A DNA stretch of 64,000 nt, taken from contig CAJFTY010000060.1 in assembly GCA_904420045.1 (NCBI GenBank), forward strand, positions 37,445 through 101,444, written 5' to 3'. Positions 35,266-43,979 of this stretch are shown here, piece by piece. This stretch comes from Candidatus Metaruminococcus caecorum (GTDB lineage Bacteria > Bacillota > Clostridia > Oscillospirales > Ruminococcaceae). The translations under genes were made by a program, and so were the position numbers. The first letter of the stretch is position 1, and every line of letters starts with the position of its first letter. The notes below the pieces were generated by a model, which searched no databases, was not told the origin of the DNA, and saw only the letters and a program-made list of their open reading frames with translations.

Positions 35266-35481
35266 TTATAAGTCACCCTTTTTCCGATTGGTCCGCCCTA
35301 AAATATAATCTGTAGAGACATGATAATAATCCGCCAACGCAAGCAAATGATGTATGGGTATTTTTCTTTTTCCCGTTTCGTAATTGCTGTAAACACGCTG
35401 GTCAATTCCAAGAATACTTGCCACGGCCTCTTGTGTCAATCCCTCATCGTCTCTTAAATCCTTTAATCTTGGCAGATACAA
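35266..35481 (-). CDS. XRE-family repressor of the divergent cassette
   Basis: A 71-aa single-domain helix-turn-helix protein: LYLPRLKDLRDDEGLTQEAVASILGIDQRVYSNYETGKRKIP... with the classic Cro/C1 pattern. A TTG at 35481 is the likely start, with GAGGTGG 5 nt upstream; the frame extends to a TTG at 35517 that lies in the promoter. It faces away from a gene at 35577 across a region holding two operator-like palindromes (35510-35525, 35535-35550). It probably represses the divergent gene and itself. Confidence 0.85.
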   Translation of the reverse strand: MYLPRLKDLRDDEGLTQEAVASILGIDQRVYSNYETGKRKIPIHHLLALADYYHVSTDYILGRTNRKKGDL

Positions 35482-35509
35482 ATTTACCACCTCAACCAGA
35501 TTATACAAT

Positions 35510-35555
35510 ACTATCAAATAATAGTGTTGACATTACTATCAAACGATAGTATAAT
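35510..35555 (+). promoter_or_regulatory. Paired XRE operators and promoter of the 35577 gene
   Basis: ACTATCAAATAATAGT (35510-35525) and ACTATCAAACGATAGT (35535-35550) share the ACTATCAAA half and inverted arms, with centres 25 bp apart. The plus promoter TTGACA (35527-35532), 17-bp spacer, TATAAT (35550-35555) has the second operator inside its spacer. The repressor's own -10, TATAAT on the minus strand at 35505-35500, lies next to the first operator. Confidence 0.75.
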
Positions 35556-35576
35556 AATGTTCAAGGAGGTATTGAC

Positions 35577-35852
35577 ATGGAAATAAAAAGAAAAACCATT
35601 GAGTCTCTGTACTGCTATCCCACGATTATGGAGGCCCTTCCGCCAAAAGAAAAAGAAATCCTGGAAACCCTCTCAAAAGTGGAGCGCCGTTGTTTTAGCA
35701 AGCTGACAAACACCTTCAGCCCCAAACAGCAGTTTCGGTACACCGACTACGAGGATGCCCTGTGTGAAAAAAACCAGTTTACCCACCGGGCGGCGTTTGT
35801 CCACGGCTTTCAGATGGGAGCCCGGCTGATTCTGGAGGCAAATGCGCTGTAA
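35577..35852 (+). CDS. Small DUF6809-like protein under XRE control
   Basis: A 91-aa protein, MEIKRKTIESLYCYPTIMEALPPKEKEILETLSKVERR..., ending in FTHRAAFVHGFQMGARLILEA. The C-terminal AAFxxGFxxGAR block resembles small Firmicute proteins grouped as DUF6809, often found with XRE regulators; this match is from memory of the pattern and not verified. It has a consensus promoter and an AAGGAGG site. No toxin motif is visible. Terminated by the hairpin at 35855. Confidence 0.65.
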   Translation: MEIKRKTIESLYCYPTIMEALPPKEKEILETLSKVERRCFSKLTNTFSPKQQFRYTDYEDALCEKNQFTHRAAFVHGFQMGARLILEANAL

Positions 35853-35854
35853 AT

Positions 35855-35894
35855 CAAAAAAAGAGGCGGAACATCCCGTTCCGCCTCCTTTTTT
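35855..35894 (+). terminator. Bidirectional terminator between 35577 and nadC
   Basis: Stem GAGGCGGAAC / GTTCCGCCTC flanked by A-run and T-run, serving both the plus-strand gene and nadC. Confidence 0.9.
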
Positions 35895-35906
35895 GGTCCT
35901 GCCGCG

Positions 35907-36743
35907 CTATACAATCCGCATGGAGATGTCAAAGCACTGCACCGAGTGGGTCAGCGCCCCCAGGGAGATGATGTCCACCCCGGTTTCGGCCACCTGGCGG
36001 ATGTTGTCCAGCGTGATGTTGCCGGAGGCTTCCAGCTTGGCGCGGCCGCCGGTGATTTCCACCGCCTTTTTCATGGTGGCGCAGTCCATGTTGTCCAGCA
36101 TAATCACGTCCACCCCTGCGTCCAGCGCCTCTTTGAGCTCGTCCAGGGTGCGGGTTTCCACCTCGATCTTCACCATGTGGCCGGTTTTGGCCCGCAGGGC
36201 GGTCACCGCCTCGGTGATGCCGCCGTAAGCATCGATGTGGTTGTCTTTGAGCATGGCCGCGTCGCTTAAATTAAACCGGTGGTTGCGCCCGCCCCCCACC
36301 GTGACGGCGTATTTCTGGAACGCCCGCATCCCCGGCATGGTCTTGCGGGTCTCGGCGATGGACGCGCGGGTCCCCTCCACCAGCTTGACGCACCGGTTGG
36401 TGGCGGTGGCGATGCCCGACAGATGCTGCAGCAGGTTGAGCGCGGTGCGCTCCCCCTTGAGCAGGGTGACGGTGCGTCCCTTGATGGTGGCGATCACATC
36501 GCCCTTTTCCACCGGGTCGCCATCCTGTTTAAACACCTGAAAGCTGGTGGAATCGTCCAGCAGGGTGAACACCCGCAGGGCGATATCCAGACCCGCCAGC
36601 ACGCCGGTGTCCTTGGCGATAAAGCTGGCGGTGGACTGGGCGTCCTCGTCCAGCAGGTAGTCGGTGGTCACGTCGATGTAGTTGATATCCTCGGCAATGG
36701 CCCGTTTAATCAAATCGTCAATGGCAAACTGAGGAAGCTTCAT
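35907..36743 (-). CDS. nadC: Quinolinate phosphoribosyltransferase
   Basis: A 278-aa enzyme that joins quinolinate and PRPP to give nicotinate mononucleotide. Conserved blocks include ERTALNLLQHLSGIAT, the RKTMPGMRAFQKYAVTVGGGRNHRFNLSDAAMLKDNH substrate-binding run, KIEVETRTLDE, and EASGNITLDNIRQVAETGVDIISLGALTHS. Length is normal. It follows nadB by 52 bp on the same strand. Confidence 0.97.
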   Translation of the reverse strand: MKLPQFAIDDLIKRAIAEDINYIDVTTDYLLDEDAQSTASFIAKDTGVLAGLDIALRVFTLLDDSTSFQVFKQDGDPVEKGDVIATIKGRTVTLLKGERTALNLLQHLSGIATATNRCVKLVEGTRASIAETRKTMPGMRAFQKYAVTVGGGRNHRFNLSDAAMLKDNHIDAYGGITEAVTALRAKTGHMVKIEVETRTLDELKEALDAGVDVIMLDNMDCATMKKAVEITGGRAKLEASGNITLDNIRQVAETGVDIISLGALTHSVQCFDISMRIV

Positions 36744-36794
36744 GGTTTTTAAAACCGCCTTTCCATATCTTTTCGCTTCTATAAGGGCGCCTGT

Positions 36795-38246
36795 TTACGC
36801 CACCTCTTGGAGGATCAGGTAGGCCACGGTGGCCAGCGCTCTGGCCTCCACATAATCGGGGGTGAGGGCAAAATGCCCCTCCTCGATGAATTTCTTGATT
36901 TCACAGATCCGAGCAAAGCCCTTTTGCGCGGCGGCTTTGTCCCGCACCACAAAGTGGGAATGCTGCATGATCGCCCGGATTTCGGTGCGCAGTCCGTGGG
37001 GGAGCGGCTCGCCCTCCCCGTTTTCCGAAAACGGCTGGGGAACAAGCTCCGGCAGGGACCCGTTCAGCCGCCCGTTGATGTGATCCGCCGCCCGGTGGGA
37101 AAACACCAGCGCCTCCAGCAGGGAGTTGCTGGCCAGCCGGTTGTTGCCGTGCACCCCGGTGTGGGAACATTCCCCGGCGGCATACAGCCCGTCCAAGGTC
37201 GTCTGCCCGTCGGTGTCCACGTCGATGCCCCCCATCAGGTAGTGCTGGCAGGGGAAGATGGGAATCCGGTCTTTGGTCAGGTCAAAGCCCTCTTTTAACA
37301 GGTTCTGGTAGATCATGGGGAACCGCTTTTTGAGGAATTCCGGATCCTTGTGGGAGATATCCAGGTAAAAGTGATCGCTGCCGGTCAGGTGGGATTCCTC
37401 GATGATCGCCTTAGAAACCACGTCCCGAGGGGCCAGCTCCAGCCGGTTGTCGTACCGGGACATAAAACGCTCCCCGCGGCAGTTGAGCAGGTATGCGCCC
37501 TCCCCCCGCACCGCCTCAGAGATCAAAAAGCACTCCCGAGTGTGGTGGTTGGCAAACGCCGTAGGGTGGAACTGCACAAGGCTGAGGTTTTTGATCCTGG
37601 CGCCCATGTTGTAGGCAAACATGATGCCGTCCCCGGTGGCGATGGCGGAGTTGGTGGTGTACTCGTAAATCCGGCCGATGCCCCCGGTGCACAGGATGCA
37701 GAACCGGGCGTTGTAGGTGGTAAACGCCCCGTCCTTTAACACATTGGCCGCAAAACCGCCTGGGATCTGCTTCATCTCGCAGACCATGGCCCCCGGCAGG
37801 ACAGTGACGTTTTTGCGCTTTTGCACCGCCGCAATCAGCTTTTTCTCGATCTCCCGCCCGGTGCAGTCCTGATGGTGGAGAATCCGGTGGCGGGAATGTC
37901 CGCCCTCCAGCGTCAGGTGGATGTTCCCCTTATCGTCCCGGTCGAAATCCACCCCCAGCTCCATCAGCCGGCGAACCTCCTGCGGCCCCTGGTGGACCAG
38001 AATTTTCAGGGAATCGGGGTTGTTTTTAAATCCCCCCGCGATCAGGGTATCGTTGATGTGAAGCTGCTCGTTGTCGTGCTGCGTGTCAAAGACCGAGGCC
38101 ACCCCGCCCTGAGCCAGGGCGGAGTTGCACAGCAGCTGCTCCCGTTTGCACAAAAGCAGAACCCGTACGTCCTCCCTGAGGTTGAGGGCCGCGTACAGAC
38201 CGGCAGCGCCGCTGCCGACGATCATGACGTCATAGTTGTTTTGCAC
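36795..38246 (-). CDS. nadB: L-aspartate oxidase
   Basis: A 483-aa flavoprotein that oxidises L-aspartate to iminoaspartate for quinolinate, using fumarate as acceptor in anaerobes. The FAD-binding N-terminus VMIVGSGAAGLYAALNL, the SALAQGGVA loop, EGGHSRHRILHHQD, SEAVRGEGAYLLN, HYLMGGIDVDTDGQTT and the AAGECSHTGVHGNNRLASNSLLEALVF run are all present. GTG 38246 has AGGCGG 8 nt upstream and gives the family's usual N-terminus; ATG 38267 lacks a site. The C-terminal helical region is shorter than in E. coli. The quinolinate synthase gene nadA is not adjacent and not elsewhere in the window. Confidence 0.93.
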   Translation of the reverse strand: MQNNYDVMIVGSGAAGLYAALNLREDVRVLLLCKREQLLCNSALAQGGVASVFDTQHDNEQLHINDTLIAGGFKNNPDSLKILVHQGPQEVRRLMELGVDFDRDDKGNIHLTLEGGHSRHRILHHQDCTGREIEKKLIAAVQKRKNVTVLPGAMVCEMKQIPGGFAANVLKDGAFTTYNARFCILCTGGIGRIYEYTTNSAIATGDGIMFAYNMGARIKNLSLVQFHPTAFANHHTRECFLISEAVRGEGAYLLNCRGERFMSRYDNRLELAPRDVVSKAIIEESHLTGSDHFYLDISHKDPEFLKKRFPMIYQNLLKEGFDLTKDRIPIFPCQHYLMGGIDVDTDGQTTLDGLYAAGECSHTGVHGNNRLASNSLLEALVFSHRAADHINGRLNGSLPELVPQPFSENGEGEPLPHGLRTEIRAIMQHSHFVVRDKAAAQKGFARICEIKKFIEEGHFALTPDYVEARALATVAYLILQEVA

Positions 38247-38424
38247 CCTATTCACCGCCTGTTTCATTCAGACGCAGGATCAACAAACCGCTTTTCGCGT
38301 TGTTTTTATCCCGCGCGTTTTTTGTAGGAAAAGCAAAGACCGCTTTTGGTTATACTTATTTTAGTATAGCATAATTCAGCCGGGTTTGCACGAAATTTTC
38401 CGAATGAATTCCCGGACGCTTTTG

Positions 38425-38453
38425 TTTACTTTGTTCAAAGAATCCCCTATAAT
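38425..38453 (+). promoter_or_regulatory. hflX promoter
   Basis: TTTACT (38425-38430), 17-bp spacer, TATAAT (38448-38453), about 80 nt before the hflX ATG at 38535. A divergent TATACT-like -10 for nadB lies at 38367-38362. Confidence 0.65.
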
Positions 38454-38534
38454 AAGGAAGCGGGCGGAAGATTCAAAACCCGCCTTTCCTGCATTCGTAT
38501 ACGCTTGCCGATCATAGAAAAGGATGAAGCATCA

Positions 38535-39803
38535 ATGGCAGAACTTTTAGAAAATAAGCAGCCCCTCGCCCGCGCCGTGCTCGTCAGCGTGGACACCGGG
38601 GAATTTGACGTGGAACAGTCTTTGGACGAGCTGGAAGAACTGGCCAACACCGCCGAGGCCCAGGTGCTGGCCCGGGTGACCCAAAAGCGGGAAAGCTGCG
38701 ACGCCGCCACCTGCATCGGCTCCGGCCGTCTGGAGGAGGTGCGGGCCTTCTGCGAGGAAAACGACGTCAATCTCTTGATCTTCGACGTGGAGCCCACCGC
38801 CACCCAGACCCGCAACATCGAGGAGATCACGGGGGTGCGGGTGATCGACCGCACCACTCTGATCTTGGACATCTTCGCTATGCGGGCCCGCTCCAAGGAG
38901 GGGCGTCTCCAGGTGGAGCTTGCCCAGCAGCGGTACCGGCTGCCCCGGCTCGCCGGCATGGGAACCCAGCTGTCCCGGCTGGGCGGAGGCATCGGCACCC
39001 GGGGCCCCGGCGAAACCAAGCTGGAAACCGACCGCCGGCACATCCGCCGCCGGATCCAGACCCTGGAAGGGGAACTGGAACAGGTGGAAAAACGCCGGGA
39101 GATGATGCGCCGCCGGCGCAAAAAGGACAACGTGACCACCGTGGCCATCGTGGGCTATACAAACGTGGGCAAATCCACTCTATTAAACGCCTTGACCGAC
39201 GCGGGGGTGCTGGCGGAAAACAAGCTGTTCGCCACGCTGGACCCCACCGCCCGGGCGCTGGAGCTCCCGGACGGCCGAAGCGTTCTTCTGGTGGACACAG
39301 TGGGTCTGATCCGGCGGCTGCCCCACCACCTGGTGGAGGCGTTTCAGTCCACCCTGGAGGAGGCCGCCCAGGCCGACCTGATCCTGCACGTGTGCGACAT
39401 CTCCTCCGACGAGGCCCAGGAGCAGGCCGCCGTCACCGAACAGCTGCTTTCCGAGCTGGGCTGCGGGGCGATCCCAGTGCTGCGGGTCTACAACAAGTGC
39501 GACCGGCTGGCGGTTCCCCCGGACGTTCACGCGGGGGACGACGGGGTGCTCATCAGTGCCAAAACCGGCTTTGGGTTTGACGATCTGCTCCGGCAGATCG
39601 CCGGCAAGCTTGCCTCCGCCTCCCGGCGGATGATCCTGCTGCTGCCTTACGACAAGGCGGGGCTGGCCGCCAAAGTCCGGGAGGACGGCCGGGTGTTTTC
39701 CGAGGAATTCACCGGGGAGGGCGTTTTGCTGGACGCGCTGGTGGACAGCCGGGTTTTCCCCCTGGTGGCCGCGTATGAAAAGCGGGAATCTCCGTCTTGT
39801 TGA
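38535..39803 (+). CDS. hflX: Ribosome-associated GTPase
   Basis: A 422-aa GTPase that splits stalled 70S ribosomes under stress. The N-terminal domain includes the conserved RLGGGIGTRGPGETKLETDRR-type run. The G domain has the P-loop GYTNVGKSTLLNAL (about residues 206-219), LFATLDPTARAL and DTVGLIRRLPHHLVEAF (G3), and NKCD (G4). Family length is normal. The ATG at 38535 follows AAAAGGATG; an in-frame TTG upstream has no site. Its own promoter makes it monocistronic. Confidence 0.96.
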   Translation: MAELLENKQPLARAVLVSVDTGEFDVEQSLDELEELANTAEAQVLARVTQKRESCDAATCIGSGRLEEVRAFCEENDVNLLIFDVEPTATQTRNIEEITGVRVIDRTTLILDIFAMRARSKEGRLQVELAQQRYRLPRLAGMGTQLSRLGGGIGTRGPGETKLETDRRHIRRRIQTLEGELEQVEKRREMMRRRRKKDNVTTVAIVGYTNVGKSTLLNALTDAGVLAENKLFATLDPTARALELPDGRSVLLVDTVGLIRRLPHHLVEAFQSTLEEAAQADLILHVCDISSDEAQEQAAVTEQLLSELGCGAIPVLRVYNKCDRLAVPPDVHAGDDGVLISAKTGFGFDDLLRQIAGKLASASRRMILLLPYDKAGLAAKVREDGRVFSEEFTGEGVLLDALVDSRVFPLVAAYEKRESPSC

Positions 39804-39874
39804 GGAAAAGTTTCCCTTGAAATTTTTGTCGAGAACCCATGGTTTTTAACAGGAATTCTTGGTGGATAGTGATA

Positions 39875-39903
39875 TTGCGAAATTTCAGTATGGACCGTAT
39901 AAT
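39875..39903 (+). promoter_or_regulatory. Promoter of the antiporter gene
   Basis: TTGCGA (39875-39880), 17-bp spacer, TATAAT (39898-39903), 60 nt before the ATG at 39963. Confidence 0.7.
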
Positions 39904-39962
39904 GAAAGTCTGTGATTTGTTCACACCGTTTACATTTGGTTCATATAAGAGGAGTCCTGTTC

Positions 39963-41297
39963 ATGGAAGACTATAGTTTTTTATTTCACATCGCCATTAT
40001 CCTAATCAGTACCAAGGTGCTGGGCCTTCTCACGAAACGGTTTCAGATGCCCCAGGTGGTGGGCGCGCTGCTGGCTGGTCTGATCCTGGGCCCCGCCGTA
40101 CTCGGCATTTTACAGCAGACGGATTTTATCGCCCAGGTGTCCGAACTGGGGGTCATCGTTCTGATGTTCACCGCAGGCCTGGAAACCGACATCAAGGAAC
40201 TGAAAAAGACCGGAAAAGCGTCTTTTGTCATCGCGCTTCTGGGCGTGATCGTTCCGCTCATCGGCGGTTTCGGCCTGGCGTTTTTGTTTAACACCCCGGC
40301 GGTCACCGGCCAGTCGGTGGACGCCTCCAAACAGCTTTTGCAGAACATCTTCATCGGCGTCATCCTGACGGCCACCTCGGTTTCCATCACGGTGGAAACT
40401 CTCAAGGAGATGGGCAAATTAAACACCCGGGCGGGCAACGCGATTTTAGGGGCCGCCATCATCGACGACATTCTGGGAATTATCGCGCTGACCATCATCA
40501 CCAGCATGGCGGACCCCAGCGTCCACATCTGGCTGGTGCTGTTAAAAATCGCCGCTTTCTTTGTGCTGGCCATCGGCGTGGGCGTGCTGTTTTACTTTTT
40601 GTTCAACATGTGGGTCAAACGGTACAACAAGGATATGCGCCGGTTCGTCATCGTGGCCTTTGTGTTCTGCCTGGTTCTGTCCTTTGTGGCGGAGCGGTAT
40701 TTCGGCGTGGCGGATATCACCGGTGCGTTTATTGCGGGCCTGATTATCAGTAACAGCCCCCGCACCCCGTATATCGCCTCCCGGTTTGAAACGGTTTCTT
40801 ACATGCTGTTGTCCCCTGTGTTTTTTGCCAGCATTGGCATCAAGGTGAGCATCCCCGCCATGTCGGTGGGCATCATCGTCTTTTCTGTGCTGCTGGTGCT
40901 CATCGCGATTGTCACCAAGATCATCGGCTGCGGCCTGGGCGCCAAGGTCTGCCGGTTTTCCAACCGGGAGGCCCTGCAGATCGGTGCGGGCATGGTATCC
41001 CGGGGCGAGGTCGCGCTGATCGTGGCGGATAAGGGCATCGCGGTTGGATTAATGCCTCAGCCCTTTTTGGGGCCGGTGGTCATCACGGTGGTGCTGACCA
41101 CCATGCTGGCCCCCATCCTGCTCAAACTCGTGTTTCGGAGCAAACAGAAAAACGCCCCGGAGCAGGCGGAGGAATCCTCTCCCAGCGATCTGGTGCAGGA
41201 CTACGAGAAAAACAAAGAGTTCCAGGAGGACGTGGGCGCTTCCTACTCCCAACTGTTGGAAGAAAGCCGTTCCGGACAGGATACCGATTTAGAATAG
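39963..41297 (+). CDS. CPA2-family Na+(K+)/H+ antiporter
   Basis: A 444-aa membrane protein with about 12-13 hydrophobic segments. Family marks are FQMPQVVGALLAGLILGP, the discontinuous-helix region VLMFTAGLETDIKELKKTG, AIIDDILGI (the DD ion-binding motif of electrogenic members), ADITGAFIAGLIIS and the final SRGEVALIVADKG. The C-terminus is a short cytosolic tail without a TrkA-N domain. It exchanges protons for Na+ or K+ across the membrane. AGAGGAG lies 7 nt before ATG 39963. A sodium-type ATP synthase elsewhere in the window fits a sodium-using host, but the ion specificity is not shown. Confidence 0.9.
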   Translation: MEDYSFLFHIAIILISTKVLGLLTKRFQMPQVVGALLAGLILGPAVLGILQQTDFIAQVSELGVIVLMFTAGLETDIKELKKTGKASFVIALLGVIVPLIGGFGLAFLFNTPAVTGQSVDASKQLLQNIFIGVILTATSVSITVETLKEMGKLNTRAGNAILGAAIIDDILGIIALTIITSMADPSVHIWLVLLKIAAFFVLAIGVGVLFYFLFNMWVKRYNKDMRRFVIVAFVFCLVLSFVAERYFGVADITGAFIAGLIISNSPRTPYIASRFETVSYMLLSPVFFASIGIKVSIPAMSVGIIVFSVLLVLIAIVTKIIGCGLGAKVCRFSNREALQIGAGMVSRGEVALIVADKGIAVGLMPQPFLGPVVITVVLTTMLAPILLKLVFRSKQKNAPEQAEESSPSDLVQDYEKNKEFQEDVGASYSQLLEESRSGQDTDLE

Positions 41298-41304
41298 CAC
41301 TCAG

Positions 41305-41350
41305 AAAAAGCCCGGGAACCGACGTTTTGTTGGTTCCCGGGCTTTGTTTT
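41305..41350 (+). terminator. Bidirectional terminator between the antiporter and spoVG
   Basis: AAAGCCCGGGAACC / GGTTCCCGGGCTTT with T-runs on both sides. Confidence 0.92.
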
Positions 41351-41654
41351 ACATTTCGGGCTGGATTTCCGGCTGGGATACCGCCTGGCTCTGCTGGTGC
41401 TCCAGTTCCCGGTGGTAGGCCTCCAGCACGGCATTTTCCAGATGCTGGCGGGACTGGGCGGTGATGGGATGAATGATATCCCGGAAGGTTCCGTTTTCCT
41501 CCCGGCGGCTGGGCATCGCCACAAACAGCCGCTGAGGCCCTTCGATCACCTTGATGTCGTGGACGGCCAGTTCATCGTCCACCGTAATGGATACCACCGC
41601 CCGCAGGCGGCCTTCCTGCATGAGTCTTCGGACGCGAATGTCGGTTATGTTCAT
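41349..41654 (-). CDS. spoVG: Septation/sporulation regulator SpoVG
   Basis: A 101-aa RNA- or DNA-binding regulator. The family core MNITDIRVRRLMQEGRLRAVVSITVDDELAVHDIKVIEGPQRLFVAMPSRREENGTFRDIIHPI is complete and near-identical to the consensus, followed by ITAQSRQHLENAVLEAY and a Gln-rich tail. ATG 41654 is the family start. In Bacillus it influences septation and cortex formation. No clear sigma-H promoter could be identified upstream. Confidence 0.96.
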   Translation of the reverse strand: MNITDIRVRRLMQEGRLRAVVSITVDDELAVHDIKVIEGPQRLFVAMPSRREENGTFRDIIHPITAQSRQHLENAVLEAYHRELEHQQSQAVSQPEIQPEM

Positions 41655-41889
41655 CTTGTAATCCTGTCCTTTCTGGGCGCCGCGTACCAATGGGTGCGGG
41701 CCGTTTTCCTCCCGGTTTTGTCTGCCTGAGCGGTCAAGGCAAATCCGACGTTTTTATGCTGTTAGTATGAAACGCCCGGTGGAAAATTATTCAGTACATT
41801 CTGACAGTTTTGGATAAAATTGTGTTCCTTCACAAAATGGTCACAATTATCTCATATAATGACTACTATTGACAATTTGTGCGCAGGGT

Positions 41890-43821
41890 ATGGCGAAAAC
41901 TCTGCTCTTGAATAAACGCCTCTTAACAAAGGATGTGACGCGGTTGCTTTATGCAAAAAACAAGTGGATGTGCCTGCTGGACAAGCATCTGCACGGCGCG
42001 GTGTGGCTTTTACTGATGGGATTTTACTCTCAAATTCTGGCATTTTTGGTGGAGTGGGTCTCCCAGGGAAAATTTTCCGCCGCTCTAAGCTGGGCGATGG
42101 GGTCCGGCGTGCAGTTTTACAATTCTGCCACTCTGATTTTTCTGGTTTTACTGGCGGTTTATCTGCTGACCAGGCGGGCCTATTTATCGGTGCTGCTTAC
42201 AAACCTTTTGTTTCTAATCATGGCGGGCGCCAATTATTATAAAGTGGAGCTTCGCAACGAGCCAGTGCTTCCCTGGGATCTGGGAATCGCCGGTGAAGCG
42301 GCGGAAATTTTGCCCTCCATCGACCTGTCGCTAACCCTGCCCATCCTGCTGATGGCGGCCCTGGCCCTGATCCTCACCGGCGTTTTCCTGTTCCGCCGGA
42401 TCCGGTGGAAAAAGAAGCCCGGGGCCCGGGTATGGGCCACGCTGTCCCTGGGCGTGTTGTCTGTGTTCGGAATCTATGTTTTTTCGGCGGCGGTGTTTTT
42501 TAACAACAGCTACATCTCCGCTCACCACATCACCGAAAACCAGTTTGAACAGGTGAAAAACTATCAGAAAAACGGCCTGATTACCGGGTTTATGATGAAC
42601 ATCCGGTATATAAGCCCCGAAAAGCCCTCGGACTACAGCCAGCAAAGCGTGGAACAGGCTTTAAGCACGGTGGAAAAAAGCGCCCCCTCCCAGGTGAAGC
42701 CCAACATCATTGTAATTATGAACGAGGCGTTCTCCGATGTGACCATGTTCCAGAACGTTTCGTATGACCAGGAGCTTTTGCCGACCGTCAACTGGCTGCG
42801 CAAAGACTACATGTCCGGGTTCCTGCTCACGCCTCAGTTCGGCGGCGGAACCGCCAACAGCGAGTTCGAAGTGCTCACCGGCAACACCATGGCCAATCTC
42901 CCTTCGGGATGCACCCCCTACCAGCAGTACCTGGCAGATAAAAAGCTGGCGGCATATCCCAGCTTTTTAAAGAGCCTTGGGTACAACACCGTGGCGATTC
43001 ACTCTTTCGGCCGCAATTTCTGGAGCCGGGATAAGGTGTACGAAAACATCGGTTTTGACAAATTTGTGGCCAGCGATGACTTTGTGGATCCCGAGCGGTA
43101 CCGGGGCTTTATCTCCGATCAGGAGACGGTCAGCCGGATTGTGGAGGAATACCAGTTAAACAAGGAAACCGGCAAACCGTTTTTTAACTTCACCGTGACC
43201 ATGCAAAATCACGCCTCCTACAAATCCTCCCAATACGAGGACTACCATCTGGTCAACGTGACATCCGACGCCCTTTCCGACACCATGAAGGACCGGCTGG
43301 CCGCCTATGCCACCGGCATCCGGGATGCGGACGAAGCCCTGGGCTCGCTTATCAGCTTTTTTGAATCCGAGGACGACCCCACCGTCATCATCCTATTCGG
43401 CGACCATCTGGGAAATATGGGCAGCGTCAACGAATCCTACATCAAAGGCGGCTACGCCGGAGATATCGACGGCGACCCGGAGGAAAAACGCAAGCTGTAC
43501 TCCACCCCCTTTGTGGCCTGGAGCAACTTTGGAGACAACCAAGACGACGCCGGCAATATGAGCATGTACCAGCTGCTGCCCTATATCACCCAGCAGCTTG
43601 GACTGGACAGGCCCCTGTACTTCGACTATCTGAACCAGCAGGCTCAGCTGTTTAAAGGGTTTGCCCAGGGAGTCTATTTAGACTCCCTGGGAACTCCCAG
43701 CTGGGAGTTCCCCTCCGCGGACGCGAAAGACGCGTTTCACAAGCACTGGCTGCTGCAATATGATTTGATGTTCGGTAAAGGATACGCCGCAAACCGGCTG
43801 TTTTCCGCCGACGGAACCTAA
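41890..43821 (+). CDS. LTA-synthase-like membrane sulfatase-fold enzyme
   Basis: A 643-aa protein with five N-terminal membrane segments (to about residue 210) and an extracytoplasmic alkaline-phosphatase/sulfatase domain. The catalytic pattern of LtaS-type enzymes is visible: IVIMNEAFSDV (metal-binding Glu), GGGTANSEFEVLTGNTM (nucleophile Thr) and LFGDHLGNM (Asp-His). It probably transfers glycerol-phosphate to a glycolipid or wall polymer. ATG 41890 is a conservative start; a TTG at 41944 with AAAGGATG 10 nt upstream is equally plausible. A -10 TATAAT lies at 41855-41860. Two perfect palindromes (43664-43712) fall within the end of the coding region. Confidence 0.88.
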   Translation: MAKTLLLNKRLLTKDVTRLLYAKNKWMCLLDKHLHGAVWLLLMGFYSQILAFLVEWVSQGKFSAALSWAMGSGVQFYNSATLIFLVLLAVYLLTRRAYLSVLLTNLLFLIMAGANYYKVELRNEPVLPWDLGIAGEAAEILPSIDLSLTLPILLMAALALILTGVFLFRRIRWKKKPGARVWATLSLGVLSVFGIYVFSAAVFFNNSYISAHHITENQFEQVKNYQKNGLITGFMMNIRYISPEKPSDYSQQSVEQALSTVEKSAPSQVKPNIIVIMNEAFSDVTMFQNVSYDQELLPTVNWLRKDYMSGFLLTPQFGGGTANSEFEVLTGNTMANLPSGCTPYQQYLADKKLAAYPSFLKSLGYNTVAIHSFGRNFWSRDKVYENIGFDKFVASDDFVDPERYRGFISDQETVSRIVEEYQLNKETGKPFFNFTVTMQNHASYKSSQYEDYHLVNVTSDALSDTMKDRLAAYATGIRDADEALGSLISFFESEDDPTVIILFGDHLGNMGSVNESYIKGGYAGDIDGDPEEKRKLYSTPFVAWSNFGDNQDDAGNMSMYQLLPYITQQLGLDRPLYFDYLNQQAQLFKGFAQGVYLDSLGTPSWEFPSADAKDAFHKHWLLQYDLMFGKGYAANRLFSADGT

Positions 43822-43823
43822 TC

Positions 43824-43866
43824 GACGCCCCCTTCGGAAGCAATTGCCTCCGAAGGGGGCGTTTCT
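43824..43866 (+). terminator. Terminator after the LTA-synthase-like gene
   Basis: ACGCCCCCTTCGG / CCGAAGGGGGCGT, 13-bp stem, followed by TTTCT. Confidence 0.88.
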
Positions 43867-43979
43867 ATCGGCTGGCAGGGAACGCGCTTTTACCGGTCCA
43901 CACCTGATTGAGCATGCCCCATTCAGGCCATACTAACTTTGTACCCGACCATTACATCTGTTTTGAAAGGAGAACCCAT

